Part shown: piece after piece, positions 1-6,419 of the stretch | Layout: each line of letters opens with the position of its first letter | Numbering within the stretch: the first letter of the stretch is position 1 | Source of the DNA: Baffinella frigidus | Lineage: Eukaryota > Cryptophyceae > Cryptomonadales > Baffinellaceae | DNA length: 13,855 bases | Direction: 5' to 3' | Assembly (NCBI GenBank): GCA_026770585.1 | Contig: MU646581.1 | Span: 488,573-502,427 of the forward strand | Position numbers and translations under genes: made by a program | Notes under the pieces: generated by a model | The model's input: only the letters and a program-made list of their open reading frames with translations | Told to the model about the DNA's origin: nothing | Databases searched by the model: none

Positions 1-275
1 AACCCTAAACCCTAAACCCTCAACCCTCAACCCGCAACCCTAAACTCTAAACCCTAAACCCTAAACCCTAAACCCTGAACCCTAAACCCTAAACCCTAAA
101 CCATAAACCCTTAACCCTCAACCCTAAACCCTAAACCCGAAACCCGAAACCCGAAACCGTAAACCCTGAACCCTAAACCCTAAACCCTGAACCCTAAACC
201 CTGAACCCCAAACCATAAACCCCAATCCCTAAACCCCAAACCCCAAACCCTTAACCCTAAACCCTAAACCCTAAA
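1..275 (-). repeat. Terminal telomere repeat tract, CCCTAAA (TTTAGGG) type, degenerate
   Basis: Seven-base CCCTAAA units run from the first base, interspersed with CCCTGAA, CCCTCAA, CCCCAAA and ACCATAA variants. The C-rich strand reads 5' to 3' into the window, so the G-rich strand points outward as at a left chromosome end. Three consecutive CCCGAAA units lie at 136-156. The high variant content suggests the proximal, no longer telomerase-maintained part of the telomere. TTTAGGG is the Arabidopsis-type repeat, also known from several algae and alveolates. A large internal telomeric block at a contig end is a less likely alternative. Confidence 0.95.
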
Positions 276-334
276 CACAAAATACCCTCTCCGCGCCTTT
301 CTCGCCGCAGCTAGGGCCTTCCGCTGCCCACTCC
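276..334. other. Telomere-subtelomere junction, no gene
   Basis: This short unique stretch joins the telomere repeats to the first foldback element. It has no ORF and no motif I recognise. Confidence 0.5.
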
Positions 335-556
335 TACAGGGGTATCTCGCTTATCCCTTAAGTGGCGGACGGGCGAATATTCACCCTAACTCGCCCTAGG
401 CAGGTCCTAGGGCCCTACCGTAGGGCGTATGAGCCTACTCGCCACTTAAGGGATAAGAAACCGCCCCCTCCTAGGACCCTACAGTAGGCCTATGCCTAGG
501 GCCCTACGGTGGTCCTAGGGGGGGGGGGCGTTTCTTATGAGCGAGGTACCCCTGTA
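335..556. mobile_element. MITE family A copy interrupted by a nested family B element
   Basis: The left end is TACAGGGGTATCTCGCTTA and the right end is TATGAGCGAGGTACCCCTGTA, forming the long inverted termini of family A. The interior carries the usual CCTAGGACCCTACAGTAGG core. The left arm is interrupted at 354-453 by another foldback element (family B). Removing B leaves an arm like that of the intact copy at 8713-8834. The element encodes no protein. Confidence 0.85.
354..453. mobile_element. MITE family B, copy 1, nested in A
   Basis: The 100-bp element has inverted ends TCCCTTAAGTGGCG and CGCCACTTAAGGGA, with TA on each side (352-353 and 454-455). Its interior contains CCCTACCGTAGGG. 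A second copy lies in the opposite orientation at 2393-2495. TA flanks would fit Tc1/mariner-like insertion, but no transposase is present to confirm it. Confidence 0.8.
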
Positions 557-578
557 GCTCTGTCTGAGTAAAATCTGT

Positions 579-690
579 AGGTCCTTTACGTTCTTTCAAC
601 TCCCACCATAGGCAGAAAGTGGAATTGGTCCTGCAGAACAGCCACGCTTCCTTTCGGATCACATCAGGCCTTCCAGTGCAGAGGACTGGG
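579..690 (+). repeat. Dispersed repeat family C, diverged copy
   Basis: This is a diverged copy of a roughly 100-bp repeat. In forward orientation it starts with GGTCCTTTAGGTTCTTCGAG, passes through CTGCAGAA and ends in CCTTTCGGATCACATCAGG. It follows an A element directly, as does the copy at 4379. Confidence 0.75.
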
Positions 691-868
691 CTCGCCCTAA
701 GCGTTTGTGTGCCCTTTTGTACTGGAGTTTATGAATGAGTTCTATAGCGAGCCCATTTTGCGGTACACGGATTTCTCGCTCATACGGAGTAGCCCCCCCC
801 CCCCCTCTAGGACCCTACTGTAGGGTTACCTCGCATTAGAACACCGTTGCTCTAGGGTCGGTCGGTCG
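691..868. other. Gene-free stretch with poly-C run and A-like debris
   Basis: A run of 13 C is found at about 793-805 beside CTCGCTCATA and CTAGGACCCTACTGTAGGG, which look like remnants of family A. A GGTC tandem (GTCGGTCGGTCGGT) lies at about 857-870. No gene is seen. Confidence 0.5.
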
Positions 869-949
869 GTGTGTTCTCAAATTAGTACCAGGAGGTTGAC
901 TAAGTCACGCGAGATTTAACAAACCCTCTGGTACTAAATTAAAAACACG
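869..949. mobile_element. Foldback element family H, copy 1
   Basis: The left arm AATTAGTACCAGGAGGTT (about 880-897) is inverted as AACCCTCTGGTACTAAATT (about 922-940), and GTGTT/AACAC extends the pairing outward. The terminal motif TTAGTACCAG recurs at 11911 and 12407. A related degraded copy lies at 4215-4285. The element is short and non-coding. Confidence 0.65.
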
Positions 950-1012
950 CAGGGGTCGAATCCGTTCCGTATTCTCAAGTTAAGGGATCTTGTACACGAG
1001 GTTTCCCTGTAG

Positions 1013-1064
1013 GGTCCTAGACCTAGGGGGGGGTGGGGCTACTTATGAGCAAGGTACCCCTGTA
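1013..1064. mobile_element. MITE family A, right half only
   Basis: GGTCCTAGACCTAGGGG is followed by CTTATGAGCAAGGTACCCCTGTA, which is the right arm of family A. The left arm is absent or unrecognisable. Confidence 0.7.
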
Positions 1065-1148
1065 GGGTCCTCCTTCACGAGAAACCCCCGTCCGCGCACG
1101 AGCGAGCTGGGAACATTTTGAAAGCTCTGGTCCAGAATCCGGACCGGT

Positions 1149-1405
1149 GTTGAGGTACAAATCTTCAGTACAGGGGGGGCTTGATGTGATCCGAAAGGAA
1201 GCATGGCCTTTCTACAGAACAAGTTCCGGTGTCCGCCTATGTTGGGAGCTCGGAGAACCTAAAGGACCTAAAGGAATACGAACCTGAGTTGAGGTACAAA
1301 TCTTCAAACACCCTGCAGTTGTTCCCGTCTCCCACACGAGGCTATCCATGCGGGAGGTACACTCCAGAGATGAGGTACACTCCGGAGTTGAGGTACAAAT
1401 CTTCA
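1149..1405. repeat. Three direct copies of GTTGAGGTACAAATCTTCA
   Basis: This 19-base motif occurs exactly at 1149-1167, 1288-1306 and 1387-1405. The second and third copies share further downstream similarity (both continue toward GTTGTTCCCGTCTC), so a unit of roughly 100 bp has been duplicated. Overlapping ORFs of 89-142 codons here look fortuitous and have no recognisable domain. Confidence 0.8.
1169..1276 (-). repeat. Dispersed repeat family C, reverse copy
   Basis: The sequence runs from TACAGGGGGGGCTTGATGTG through GATCCGAAAGGAAGCATGGC to CCTAAAGGACCTAAAGG. It is the reverse complement of the family C consensus seen at 3493-3605. It lies between the first two copies of the GTTGAGGTACAAATC motif. 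Confidence 0.85.
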
Positions 1406-1725
1406 AACCCCTTCCGGTTGTTCCCGTCTCGCTCGAGAGCAGGGATCGAGAGATTGATAATGTATTGCCAAACAACCAGCGTCAGCGCCGCACATGCTAC
1501 GCATTGTGCCACTTACTGTACCCCGTGTCGGCCGCTCATACGAGCATTTTCCGGATGGATTCTAACTCCACCTCCTATTGCAGGGATCGAAATGATTCGC
1601 GAGGAGCCCTTGTATGAACTCTGCGGTAGATTTACCTACCATACAGACAAAAACTAAACAAAGGTTTGGGGGTTTCTGTTGTCCCAGCCCAGTGCCCTAA
1701 GGACACGCACCGTCCCTAGGGCGAG
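1406..1725. other. Gene-free stretch
   Basis: An ORF read through here has no domain, atypical composition and starts inside a repeat. CTCGCTCGAGAGC at about 1428-1440 recurs near 4505 and 8459. I see no gene. Confidence 0.5.
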
Positions 1726-1908
1726 GGTTCAGGGTTTAGGGTTTAGGGTTTAGGTTATATGGTTCAGGGTTAGGGTTCAGGGTTCATGGGTTTGGGCTGA
1801 GGGTATAGAGTTAAGGATTAATGCTTCAGTTTTTAGGTTTTAGGGTTTAGGGTTCAGGGCTTAGATTGTAGGGTGTAGGGTTCAAGGTGCAGGGTGCAGG
1901 GTTTAGAG
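1726..1908 (+). repeat. Interstitial telomeric repeat tract, inverted relative to the chromosome end
   Basis: The tract consists of degenerate TTTAGGG, TTCAGGG and TGTAGGG units on the plus strand, with three clean TTTAGGG units near 1731-1754. It points the opposite way from the terminal tract. This fits an old insertion of telomeric DNA or an inversion near the end. It is clearly more decayed than the terminal tract. Confidence 0.9.
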
Positions 1909-1934
1909 TCCCACATACGCCTGGGGTTACTGGG

Positions 1935-2162
1935 TTACCTCACTCATGAGGAGGCGCCCACCCCATAGGACCTTACAGTAGGTCCTTTAGGTTTTAAATG
2001 CTCCCAACATATGCCAACGACACGCCCTTCCGTAGAAAGGACTGCAGAAAAAGCATTTTTGCTTTCGGATCGCGTTTAGCTCTCCAGTGCAGGCCTGTTC
2101 CCATAGTCCCACAGAGGTCCTGGGGGGTGGGGGTGGCTCCTTATGAGCGAGGTGCACCTGTA
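1935..2162. mobile_element. MITE family A copy split by a C' repeat
   Basis: The left arm TTACCTCACTCATGAGGAGGCGCCC and the core CTTACAGTAGG at about 1935-1979 are followed by a C' repeat. The right arm TCCTTATGAGCGAGGTGCACCTGTA then ends at 2162. The two halves belong to one diverged family A element, so C' most simply inserted into it. Confidence 0.7.
1980..2093 (+). repeat. Dispersed repeat family C' (variant of C)
   Basis: The repeat reads GGTCCTTTAGGTTTTAAATG, GCTCCCAACATATGCC, CTGCAGAAAAAGC and TTTCGGATCGCG, in the same order as the blocks of family C but diverged. Inverted copies lie at 2252-2345 and 4640-4757. Confidence 0.8.
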
Positions 2163-2180
2163 GGTCTAGGGGTTTAGGGT

Positions 2181-2230
2181 TCACCTGCTCGGCAGGTGAA
2201 ATAATTTTGATGGTCAAATTGATGGTCAAA
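2181..2230. repeat. Small hairpin and 12-bp tandem duplication
   Basis: TCACCTGC and GCAGGTGA form a perfect 8-bp stem with a 3-base loop at 2181-2199. Two TTGATGGTCAAA units follow directly at 2207-2230, and each is itself close to palindromic. Confidence 0.7.
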
Positions 2231-2251
2231 TTATGCAAATTATGCGGGTCC

Positions 2252-2345
2252 AGTCGAAAGCAAAAATGCTTTCTCTGCAGTTTTTTCTACGGAAGGGCGT
2301 GTCGTTGGCATATGTTGGGCGAAATTAAAACCTAAAGGACCTAAA
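2252..2345 (-). repeat. Dispersed repeat family C', reverse copy
   Basis: This is the reverse complement of 1980-2085, with GCAAAAATGCTTTCTCTGCAG and GTTGGCATATGTTGGG matching closely. The two copies form a long imperfect inverted repeat with a spacer of about 165 bp. Confidence 0.8.
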
Positions 2346-2392
2346 GTTGACTTACCCCGATAATCAGGACGATGACTCATTCGAACTCCTGT

Positions 2393-2495
2393 TATCCCTA
2401 AAGTGTCGAGTAGGCTCATACGCCCTACCGTAGAGCCCTAGGACCTGCCTAGGGCGAGTTACGGCAAATATTCACCCGTCCGCCACTTAAGGAAT
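2393..2495 (-). mobile_element. MITE family B, copy 2 (opposite orientation)
   Basis: The left end TCCCTAAAGTGTCGAG and right end CGCCACTTAAGGAA flank an interior that reads as the reverse complement of the B copy at 354-453, including CGCCCTACCGTAGAGCCC and GAATATTTGCC on the complementary strand. TA lies just outside both ends. It is more diverged than copy 1. Confidence 0.8.
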
Positions 2496-2708
2496 ACCAA
2501 GAACAGCTCCCATCAGTCCCCGTTCGAAAGTTCGTGCAGAGTGCACATGCCCTTTCTCGGCGCCTCTGCTCAGAAACAACCTCGGCGGGGGTGCATAGTA
2601 GTCTCTCAGATACAACCTCGGTGGGGGTGTTGGTATTCTCACATGCCCTCACATCCCCCCGCTGGAGAGAAGCGAGGCGCACTCTGCCGTGTGGCGACTG
2701 CAACCGAT
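2496..2708. other. Gene-free stretch with short direct repeat
   Basis: ACAACCTCGGCGGGGGTG and ACAACCTCGGTGGGGGTG occur about 39 bases apart at roughly 2576-2593 and 2611-2628. The overlapping ORFs are short and on both strands, and none resembles a known family. Confidence 0.5.
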
Positions 2709-2862
2709 TTCATCTCGAAAGATAACGGAATCAGCTCCCTAACAGCGTTTTCACTTTAATTAGGAGACCTTGTTGAATTTACCATGCCCTAACTTATTTC
2801 TCCTATTGACCTATTCAACCTCGTATTGAAAAGGAACTGATTCAGTTATCTTCCGAAATGAG
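2709..2862. repeat. Inverted repeat with arms of about 30 bp
   Basis: The left arm contains GATAACGGAATCAGCTCC (2721-2738). The right arm contains GGAACTGATTCAGTTATC (2833-2850) and continues with TTCCGAAATGAG, which pairs with the CATCTCGAAA upstream of the left arm. The spacer is non-coding. Similar AACTGATTCAG and TTCCGAGATGA blocks appear at about 13678-13705. Confidence 0.7.
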
Positions 2863-3060
2863 ATTGCGGGGCGCCTGTTTCGGCGGAGCACTTTCGCTCT
2901 CGATCTAATTTCGGAACAAGTCAGATTATGTCCCGCTATCTTAGGCCTTCGACGCGGAAGATAGGGGTGTACATGCTATTTTAAGCATACAATGATGCTA
3001 TCTTGTGCCTTTTTATGTGGACAGATTCTGGTATGTTCCGAGATGAGATCCCAGGGAAAC
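2863..3060. other. Gene-free stretch with CTATCTTA repeats
   Basis: GCTATCTTAGGCCTTC, GGAAGATAGGGG and ATGCTATCTTGTGCC recall the block at 13571-13680 (GATGCTATCTTACGCC, CCTAAGATAGCG). A degraded foldback element shared by the two places is likely. There is no gene. Confidence 0.5.
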
Positions 3061-3080
3061 TACGAAAACACAGCCATTTC

Positions 3081-3201
3081 CTAGCTCTGCCTGGGTTTTA
3101 TTCTGGCTCGTCCTAAAGGCTTTCTATTCGCCATTTCGTACTGGGTTTCTGCTCTTCAATACTTGTGAAGACGAGCCAGAATAAAACTCGGACAGAGCTA
3201 G
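3081..3201. repeat. Hairpin with 32-bp arms
   Basis: The left arm at 3081-3112 (CTAGCTCTGCC to TGGCTCGTC) and the right arm at 3170-3201 (GACGAGCCAG to AGAGCTAG) pair with about four mismatches across a 57-base loop. This is typical of a short foldback MITE or a structured transcript. The arms are not seen elsewhere in the window. Confidence 0.8.
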
Positions 3202-3492
3202 ATTTCCCGGGCAGACGCCAGTCGGCCGCAATAGAGATTCGTCGCTTGCAGATACAGGACCCCTCTTGGGAGGAGAGAGGCCGCGTAGGCCAAGGCCCAC
3301 ACACCAGCGGAACCAAAAATAGCTTCATTAGTCAACCACCGAGGCTCGTCACCTGTCCGACCGAGGCTCACAGTCCCTCCTGCTCTTCGTTTGAACTACT
3401 GCGCCTCCGGCCTAGATTCACTCCCACCATCAATCGGCGCCTGTGAGCGTTCTGCGATGTTGAGCTCTACCTTTCATCCACACGGGAGGTGC
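3202..3492. other. Gene-free stretch
   Basis: Short ORFs are present on both strands but have no recognisable domain. No repeat family covers this interval. Confidence 0.4.
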
Positions 3493-3706
3493 TTCCTTTA
3501 GGTCCTTTAGGTTCTTCGAGCTCCCAACATAGGCGGACACCGGAACTTGTTCTGCAGAAAAGCCATGCTTTCTTTCGGATCACACTCAGGCCCCCCGGTG
3601 CGGATCCTTTAGAACCTTTAGGTTGTTCGAGCTCTCAAAATAGGCGGACACTGGAACTTGTTCTGCAGAAAAGCCATGCTTCCTTTCGGATCACATTCAT
3701 TCTCCC
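3493..3706 (+). repeat. Two family C repeats in tandem
   Basis: Copy one (about 3493-3605) and copy two (about 3606-3706) share TTCGAGCTC, AATAGGCGGACACYGGAACT, TGTTCTGCAGAAAAGCCATG and TTTCGGATCACA. They form a head-to-tail pair with a period of about 115 bp. An ORF across them (LELVLQKSHAFFRIT repeated) is merely the translation of the repeat. TTCTCCCGCGA is doubled just after, at about 3700-3722. Confidence 0.9.
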
Positions 3707-3906
3707 GCGATTCTCCCGCGAGGAGGACACGGTGACTTGCGAAAGACCCTCTTGTCTCTGAGTCGGGCCCGTTTCTTAAGGCTCATAGACTTTTGTATCA
3801 CTCATCTCAAGGCTCAAGGGCCTGATTTAGGACCAGTATCGTGAGTAATAAAGAAGAAGAAGACCCTCAGCTCGCGGCCCGTCACGTCGTTGCGCAACTT
3901 CGGCGC

Positions 3907-3910
<4 letters not shown>

Positions 3911-3949
<39 letters not shown>

Positions 3950-3992
3950 CCTCCCTCCCCCCTTCCCTCTCTGTCTCTCTGTCTCTCTCTGT
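3911..3992. repeat. CT microsatellite with CCCT interruptions
   Basis: An uninterrupted CT run is followed by CCCTCCCTCCCT and CTGTCT variants. ORFs over it consist of SL or RE dipeptides and should not be read as genes. Confidence 0.95.
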
Positions 3993-4072
3993 AAGAGGCG
4001 CCGCGAACTTACATGGATGTGCACATACACTTGTCTGGAAGACCTTCGGCTGTGAAGGCTTGTGACCTCCTT

Positions 4073-4175
4073 TACAGGGGTACCTCGCTCATAAGAAACT
4101 GCGCGCCCCCCTAGGACCACCGTAGGGCCCTAGGCATAGGCCTACTGTACAGGGGTATCTGGGCTATAAGAAACC
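4073..4175. mobile_element. Two truncated MITE family A left halves in tandem
   Basis: A TACAGGGGTACCTCGCTCAT start at 4073 runs through the CCTAGGACC and CCGTAGGGCCC core to about 4146. A new start, TACAGGGGTATCTGGGCTAT, follows at 4148 and fades by about 4175. Neither has a right arm. Confidence 0.75.
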
Positions 4176-4214
4176 AGAACTTAAGAACACAGACCGGATT
4201 TGGGCCCCCCGTTT

Positions 4215-4285
4215 TTTTGATTTAGTACAATTGTTTGACTAAATTTTGCGTTTTATCAACCCTCTGGTAATAATTTAAGAAAACA
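4215..4285. mobile_element. Foldback element family H, degraded copy 2
   Basis: GATTTAGTACAATTGTTTGAC on the left and CAACCCTCTGGTAATAATTTAA on the right correspond to the arms of H copy 1 at 869-949, including the inner TTGACTAA. The copy is clearly mutated. Confidence 0.55.
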
Positions 4286-4325
4286 GACACCGCTAGATGT
4301 CGCAGCACCCGTGTCCTTAGCCCAG

Positions 4326-4381
4326 TTACCCCTGTAGGGTTTTAGGGGGGGGCGGTTTCTTATGAGCGAGGTACCCCTGTA
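4326..4381. mobile_element. MITE family A, right half
   Basis: TTACCCCTGTAGGG at the left is followed by GGCGGTTTCTTATGAGCGAGGTACCCCTGTA, a clean right arm ending at 4381. A family C repeat abuts it, as at 556-579. Confidence 0.75.
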
Positions 4382-4478
4382 GGTCCTTTAGGTTCTTCGA
4401 GATCCCAACATAGGCGGACACTGGAACTTGTCCTGCAGAAAAGCCATGCTTCCTTTCGGATCACATTCAGGCCCCCCT
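4379..4478 (+). repeat. Dispersed repeat family C
   Basis: The copy reads GTAGGTCCTTTAGGTTCTTCG, ACATAGGCGGACACTGGAAC, CTGCAGAAAAGCCATGCTTC and CTTTCGGATCACATTCAGG. It is close to the copies at 3493-3706. Confidence 0.9.
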
Positions 4479-4524
4479 CTTTTTCCGCTGTGAAGGCTTG
4501 TGACCTCGCTCGAGAGCATAGGCC

Positions 4525-4801
4525 TACAGGGGTACCTCGCGCATACGAAACCGCCTCCTCCCAGGACCCTACGGTACCGGTAGGCCTATGCCTAGGGCCC
4601 TATGGTGAGAACCACCCTGTATCCCCTCTTCACGAGCTTCTGCACTGGAGAGCTAAACACGATCCGAAAGCAAAAATGCTTTCCCTGCAGTCCTTTCTAC
4701 GGAAGGGCGTGCCGTTGGCATATGTTGGGAGAAATTAAAACCTAGAGGACCTAAAGGTCCTAGGGAGGGGTGCGTTTTCTTCTGAGCGAGGTACTCCTGT
4801 A
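4525..4801. mobile_element. MITE family A halves around a reverse C' repeat
   Basis: The left part 4525-4621 starts TACAGGGGTACCTCGCGCAT and contains CCTACGGTACCGGTAGG, an expanded version of the usual core. A reverse C' copy lies at about 4640-4757. The right arm at 4757-4801 ends GAGCGAGGTACTCCTGTA. The arrangement mirrors 1935-2162, so C' may have inserted into A more than once or been duplicated along with it. Confidence 0.7.
4640..4757 (-). repeat. Dispersed repeat family C', reverse copy
   Basis: CACTGGAGAGCTAAACACGA, GCAAAAATGCTTTCCCTGCAG and GTTGGCATATGTTGGGAG match the C' copies at 1980-2093 (reverse) and 2252-2345. Confidence 0.85.
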
Positions 4802-5345
4802 GGGAGGGTAGGGAGACGAGGCACGTGTGCAGCAGGGAGTGCTAAGGCTGTGAGGCAAGGCAAGACAGCGAAGAAAGCCATGTAAGAGAATTGTAAGAGC
4901 GGGATTCTTGTGCGAAGCTTCGTAAGGGCCATTGTACACGGAAATTCCGGGAAAGGCATTTCCGGCCATTCCGGCCTTTCCCGTTTGTACGCTTCTCCAC
5001 GGAATAGCAAGACGCACTCAGAATCGTCCGGTGTTTGAGCCATTCGTTCTGGAAAGTTGTGAAACAGGCCAAAAGTTATCCACTCCCAAAGTCGTCTTCT
5101 CCACTTTTGGAATCGAGAATTGGGGACCGCAGAGAGAGGGATCCGCAGAGAGGGATTGGTCTTCTGGGAGGTTGCCCACCGCGCCGCGCGGACAACTACC
5201 GGCAAATTTGGGTCAGCCACCCTTCCCGGCAGGTGCGTGTGCTAGTGTGGCCCGGTGGGCAGCGTAGATGGCCCAAGGTTGGTGCATCGTGGGAATCGTG
5301 GTGATGCCATTGGAAGAAGCGTGCAGCGCGGTGATGACACCCTAG
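4802..5345. other. Stretch upstream of the transposase remnant, no confident gene
   Basis: An imperfect inverted repeat spans about 4932-4991 (GTACACGG...CGGGAAAGGC against GGCCTTTCCCGTTTGTAC). A GCAGAGAGAGGGATCC tandem lies at about 5129-5157. ORFs of 111 codons (plus) and 161 codons (minus) overlap, have no known domain and are likely chance. The interval may include the 5' part or promoter of the Harbinger element, but no Myb-like partner ORF is visible. Confidence 0.4.
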
Positions 5346-6008
5346 ATGCCTCCTGCGTGCCACCAGTCGGGAGGCCTCTTCTGCCCGAGGCTGAATGTTG
5401 TTTTTGGCTGTCCTGCAGGCAGCATGTTTGATCTCGACGATCCGGTTGAAATGAAAGCTGGTATCGACTTTCTCACCGCCCTCAAGAGTAGCAGTCACAA
5501 GGCACGAAGGACTACCCTAGAAATCGATGACGATTTCTGGCAGACCCTCTCTGTCGATGCCTTGGACCTGATGCTCTGGTCTGCCAAGCACCCTGGCAAC
5601 CGCATAGGCAACAACAGCGTCGACGAGCGGAATGCTCGGGCACGCCTGGACTGGGATGACCATGCAGCGCAGCTGCAAGAGCTAGGGCTGTTTAAAAGGT
5701 ACTACCGCATGTCTCCGGGGTACCTGGAGGCACTGTATGAGTTGATGCGTGAAGACCTTCAGAACAACGAGATCAAGGCCAACAACAGTACGAAGCGCGG
5801 GCCCATAAGTTCGTACGAAGCTTCGTACGACGTAGCCCTACGAAGCTTCGTACGACGTACAAGGGCTATCATGATACGAGGCTCGTGCGAGCTCGTACAG
5901 GGGCTCGTAGGATCCTACGAGCTCATAATGGTACCATTGTACCTTTGCTCATATTTGAGATACAGCACGTGTACGAGTAGAACGCGGTACGTGCTCGTAC
6001 CCGCGTGA
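5346..6008 (+). pseudogene. PIF/Harbinger-type transposase, N-terminal fragment, broken
   Basis: The frame is open for 220 codons, but only about residues 27-155 look like protein. The probable start is the inner Met at 5424, just after a CCTGCAG that could be a 3' splice site. Residues 115-155 carry FKRYYRMSPGYLEALYELMR and then NNSTKRGPIS. This resembles the conserved region ahead of the DDE domain in PIF/Harbinger transposases, which typically reads F...yRMs...F..L...L followed by a GpIs-like segment. These enzymes cut and paste DNA in the nucleus. After GPIS (5810) the frame enters a GTAC-rich palindromic tract and the tail to the stop at 6006-6008 is not family-like. The DDE catalytic domain is missing and I find no continuation downstream. 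The family call rests on recalled motifs, not on a search. Confidence 0.7.
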
Positions 6009-6085
6009 CCTGCCCAGCTGTGGGGCTCTTTACTACAGTCAGTAAGTACAATTATGTACTACATGTACCGGTACGTACGTACCGA
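5811..6085. repeat. GTAC-rich palindromic tract interrupting the transposase frame
   Basis: TACGAAGCTTCGTACGACGTA occurs twice with a 25-base period (5814-5834 and 5839-5859). It is followed by many overlapping small palindromes, such as GAGCTCGTAC, GTAGGATCCTAC, GGTACC and ACCGGTACGTACGTACCG near 6066-6083. It starts exactly where transposase similarity ends. It could be an inserted foldback element or a decayed intron. Confidence 0.7.
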
Positions 6086-6249
6086 AAATCGAGGGGGCGG
6101 ATTGGGGGCAGTGAGATGGTTTTTACCACTTGAACGAGAATTGAACGGGATCGGCTGTGCGTCACAGAAATCACACCGTTTCGTTTAGGCGGACGCACCA
6201 CGTGCCATAAGAAGGTCGCCTCGCCCACCGGAAAACACGCCAAGGGTCT

Positions 6250-6419
6250 ATCATTACTGAATATTTCCTCTTGAACACGCCCACCCAAATCTGACTCTGC
6301 TCCTGACACGCTGCACACCACCGCCCCCTCTCCAACACCGCTCTCCCGCTCCAACTCCCGACACACACCCGGCGATCAGAGACACGCTTGACAAGTGTCT
6401 TGCACAGCCGCCAGCAATA
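6250..6419 (+). promoter_or_regulatory. Probable promoter and 5' leader of the gene at 6420
   Basis: This C-rich, G-poor leader (ACCGCCCCCTCTCCAACACC and similar) lies directly upstream of the ATG and contrasts with the repeat-rich surroundings. An AT-rich ACTGAATATTTCC at about 6255-6268 could act as a core element. No defined TATA box or initiator can be assigned, so this is placed by position and composition. Confidence 0.35.

Larger units (their letters stand above)
4047..4510. repeat. Duplicated GCTGTGAAGGCTTGTGACCTC motif bounding A, H and C elements
   Basis: The 20-base GCTGTGAAGGCTTGTGACCT occurs at about 4049-4069 and again at about 4488-4508. Each copy is followed by a family A start (TACAGGGGTACC) within 20 bases. 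This suggests segmental duplication of an A element with its left flank. Confidence 0.7.

Noticed and set aside
948-975. GGGGTCGAATCCGTTCC resembling a tRNA T-loop
   Set aside because: It lacks the TTC of a standard T-loop, and no acceptor or anticodon stems can be placed around it.
1229-1657. Plus-strand ORF of 142 codons
   Set aside because: It is built from the triplicated GTTGAGGTACAAATC repeat and part of a reverse C copy. The protein repeats (ELRYKSSN) are products of the DNA repeat.
4735-5220. Minus-strand ORF of 161 codons
   Set aside because: No recognisable family, begins in a repeat-rich area and competes with open frames on the other strand. Judged chance, though it is the longest unexplained ORF apart from 6254-6889.
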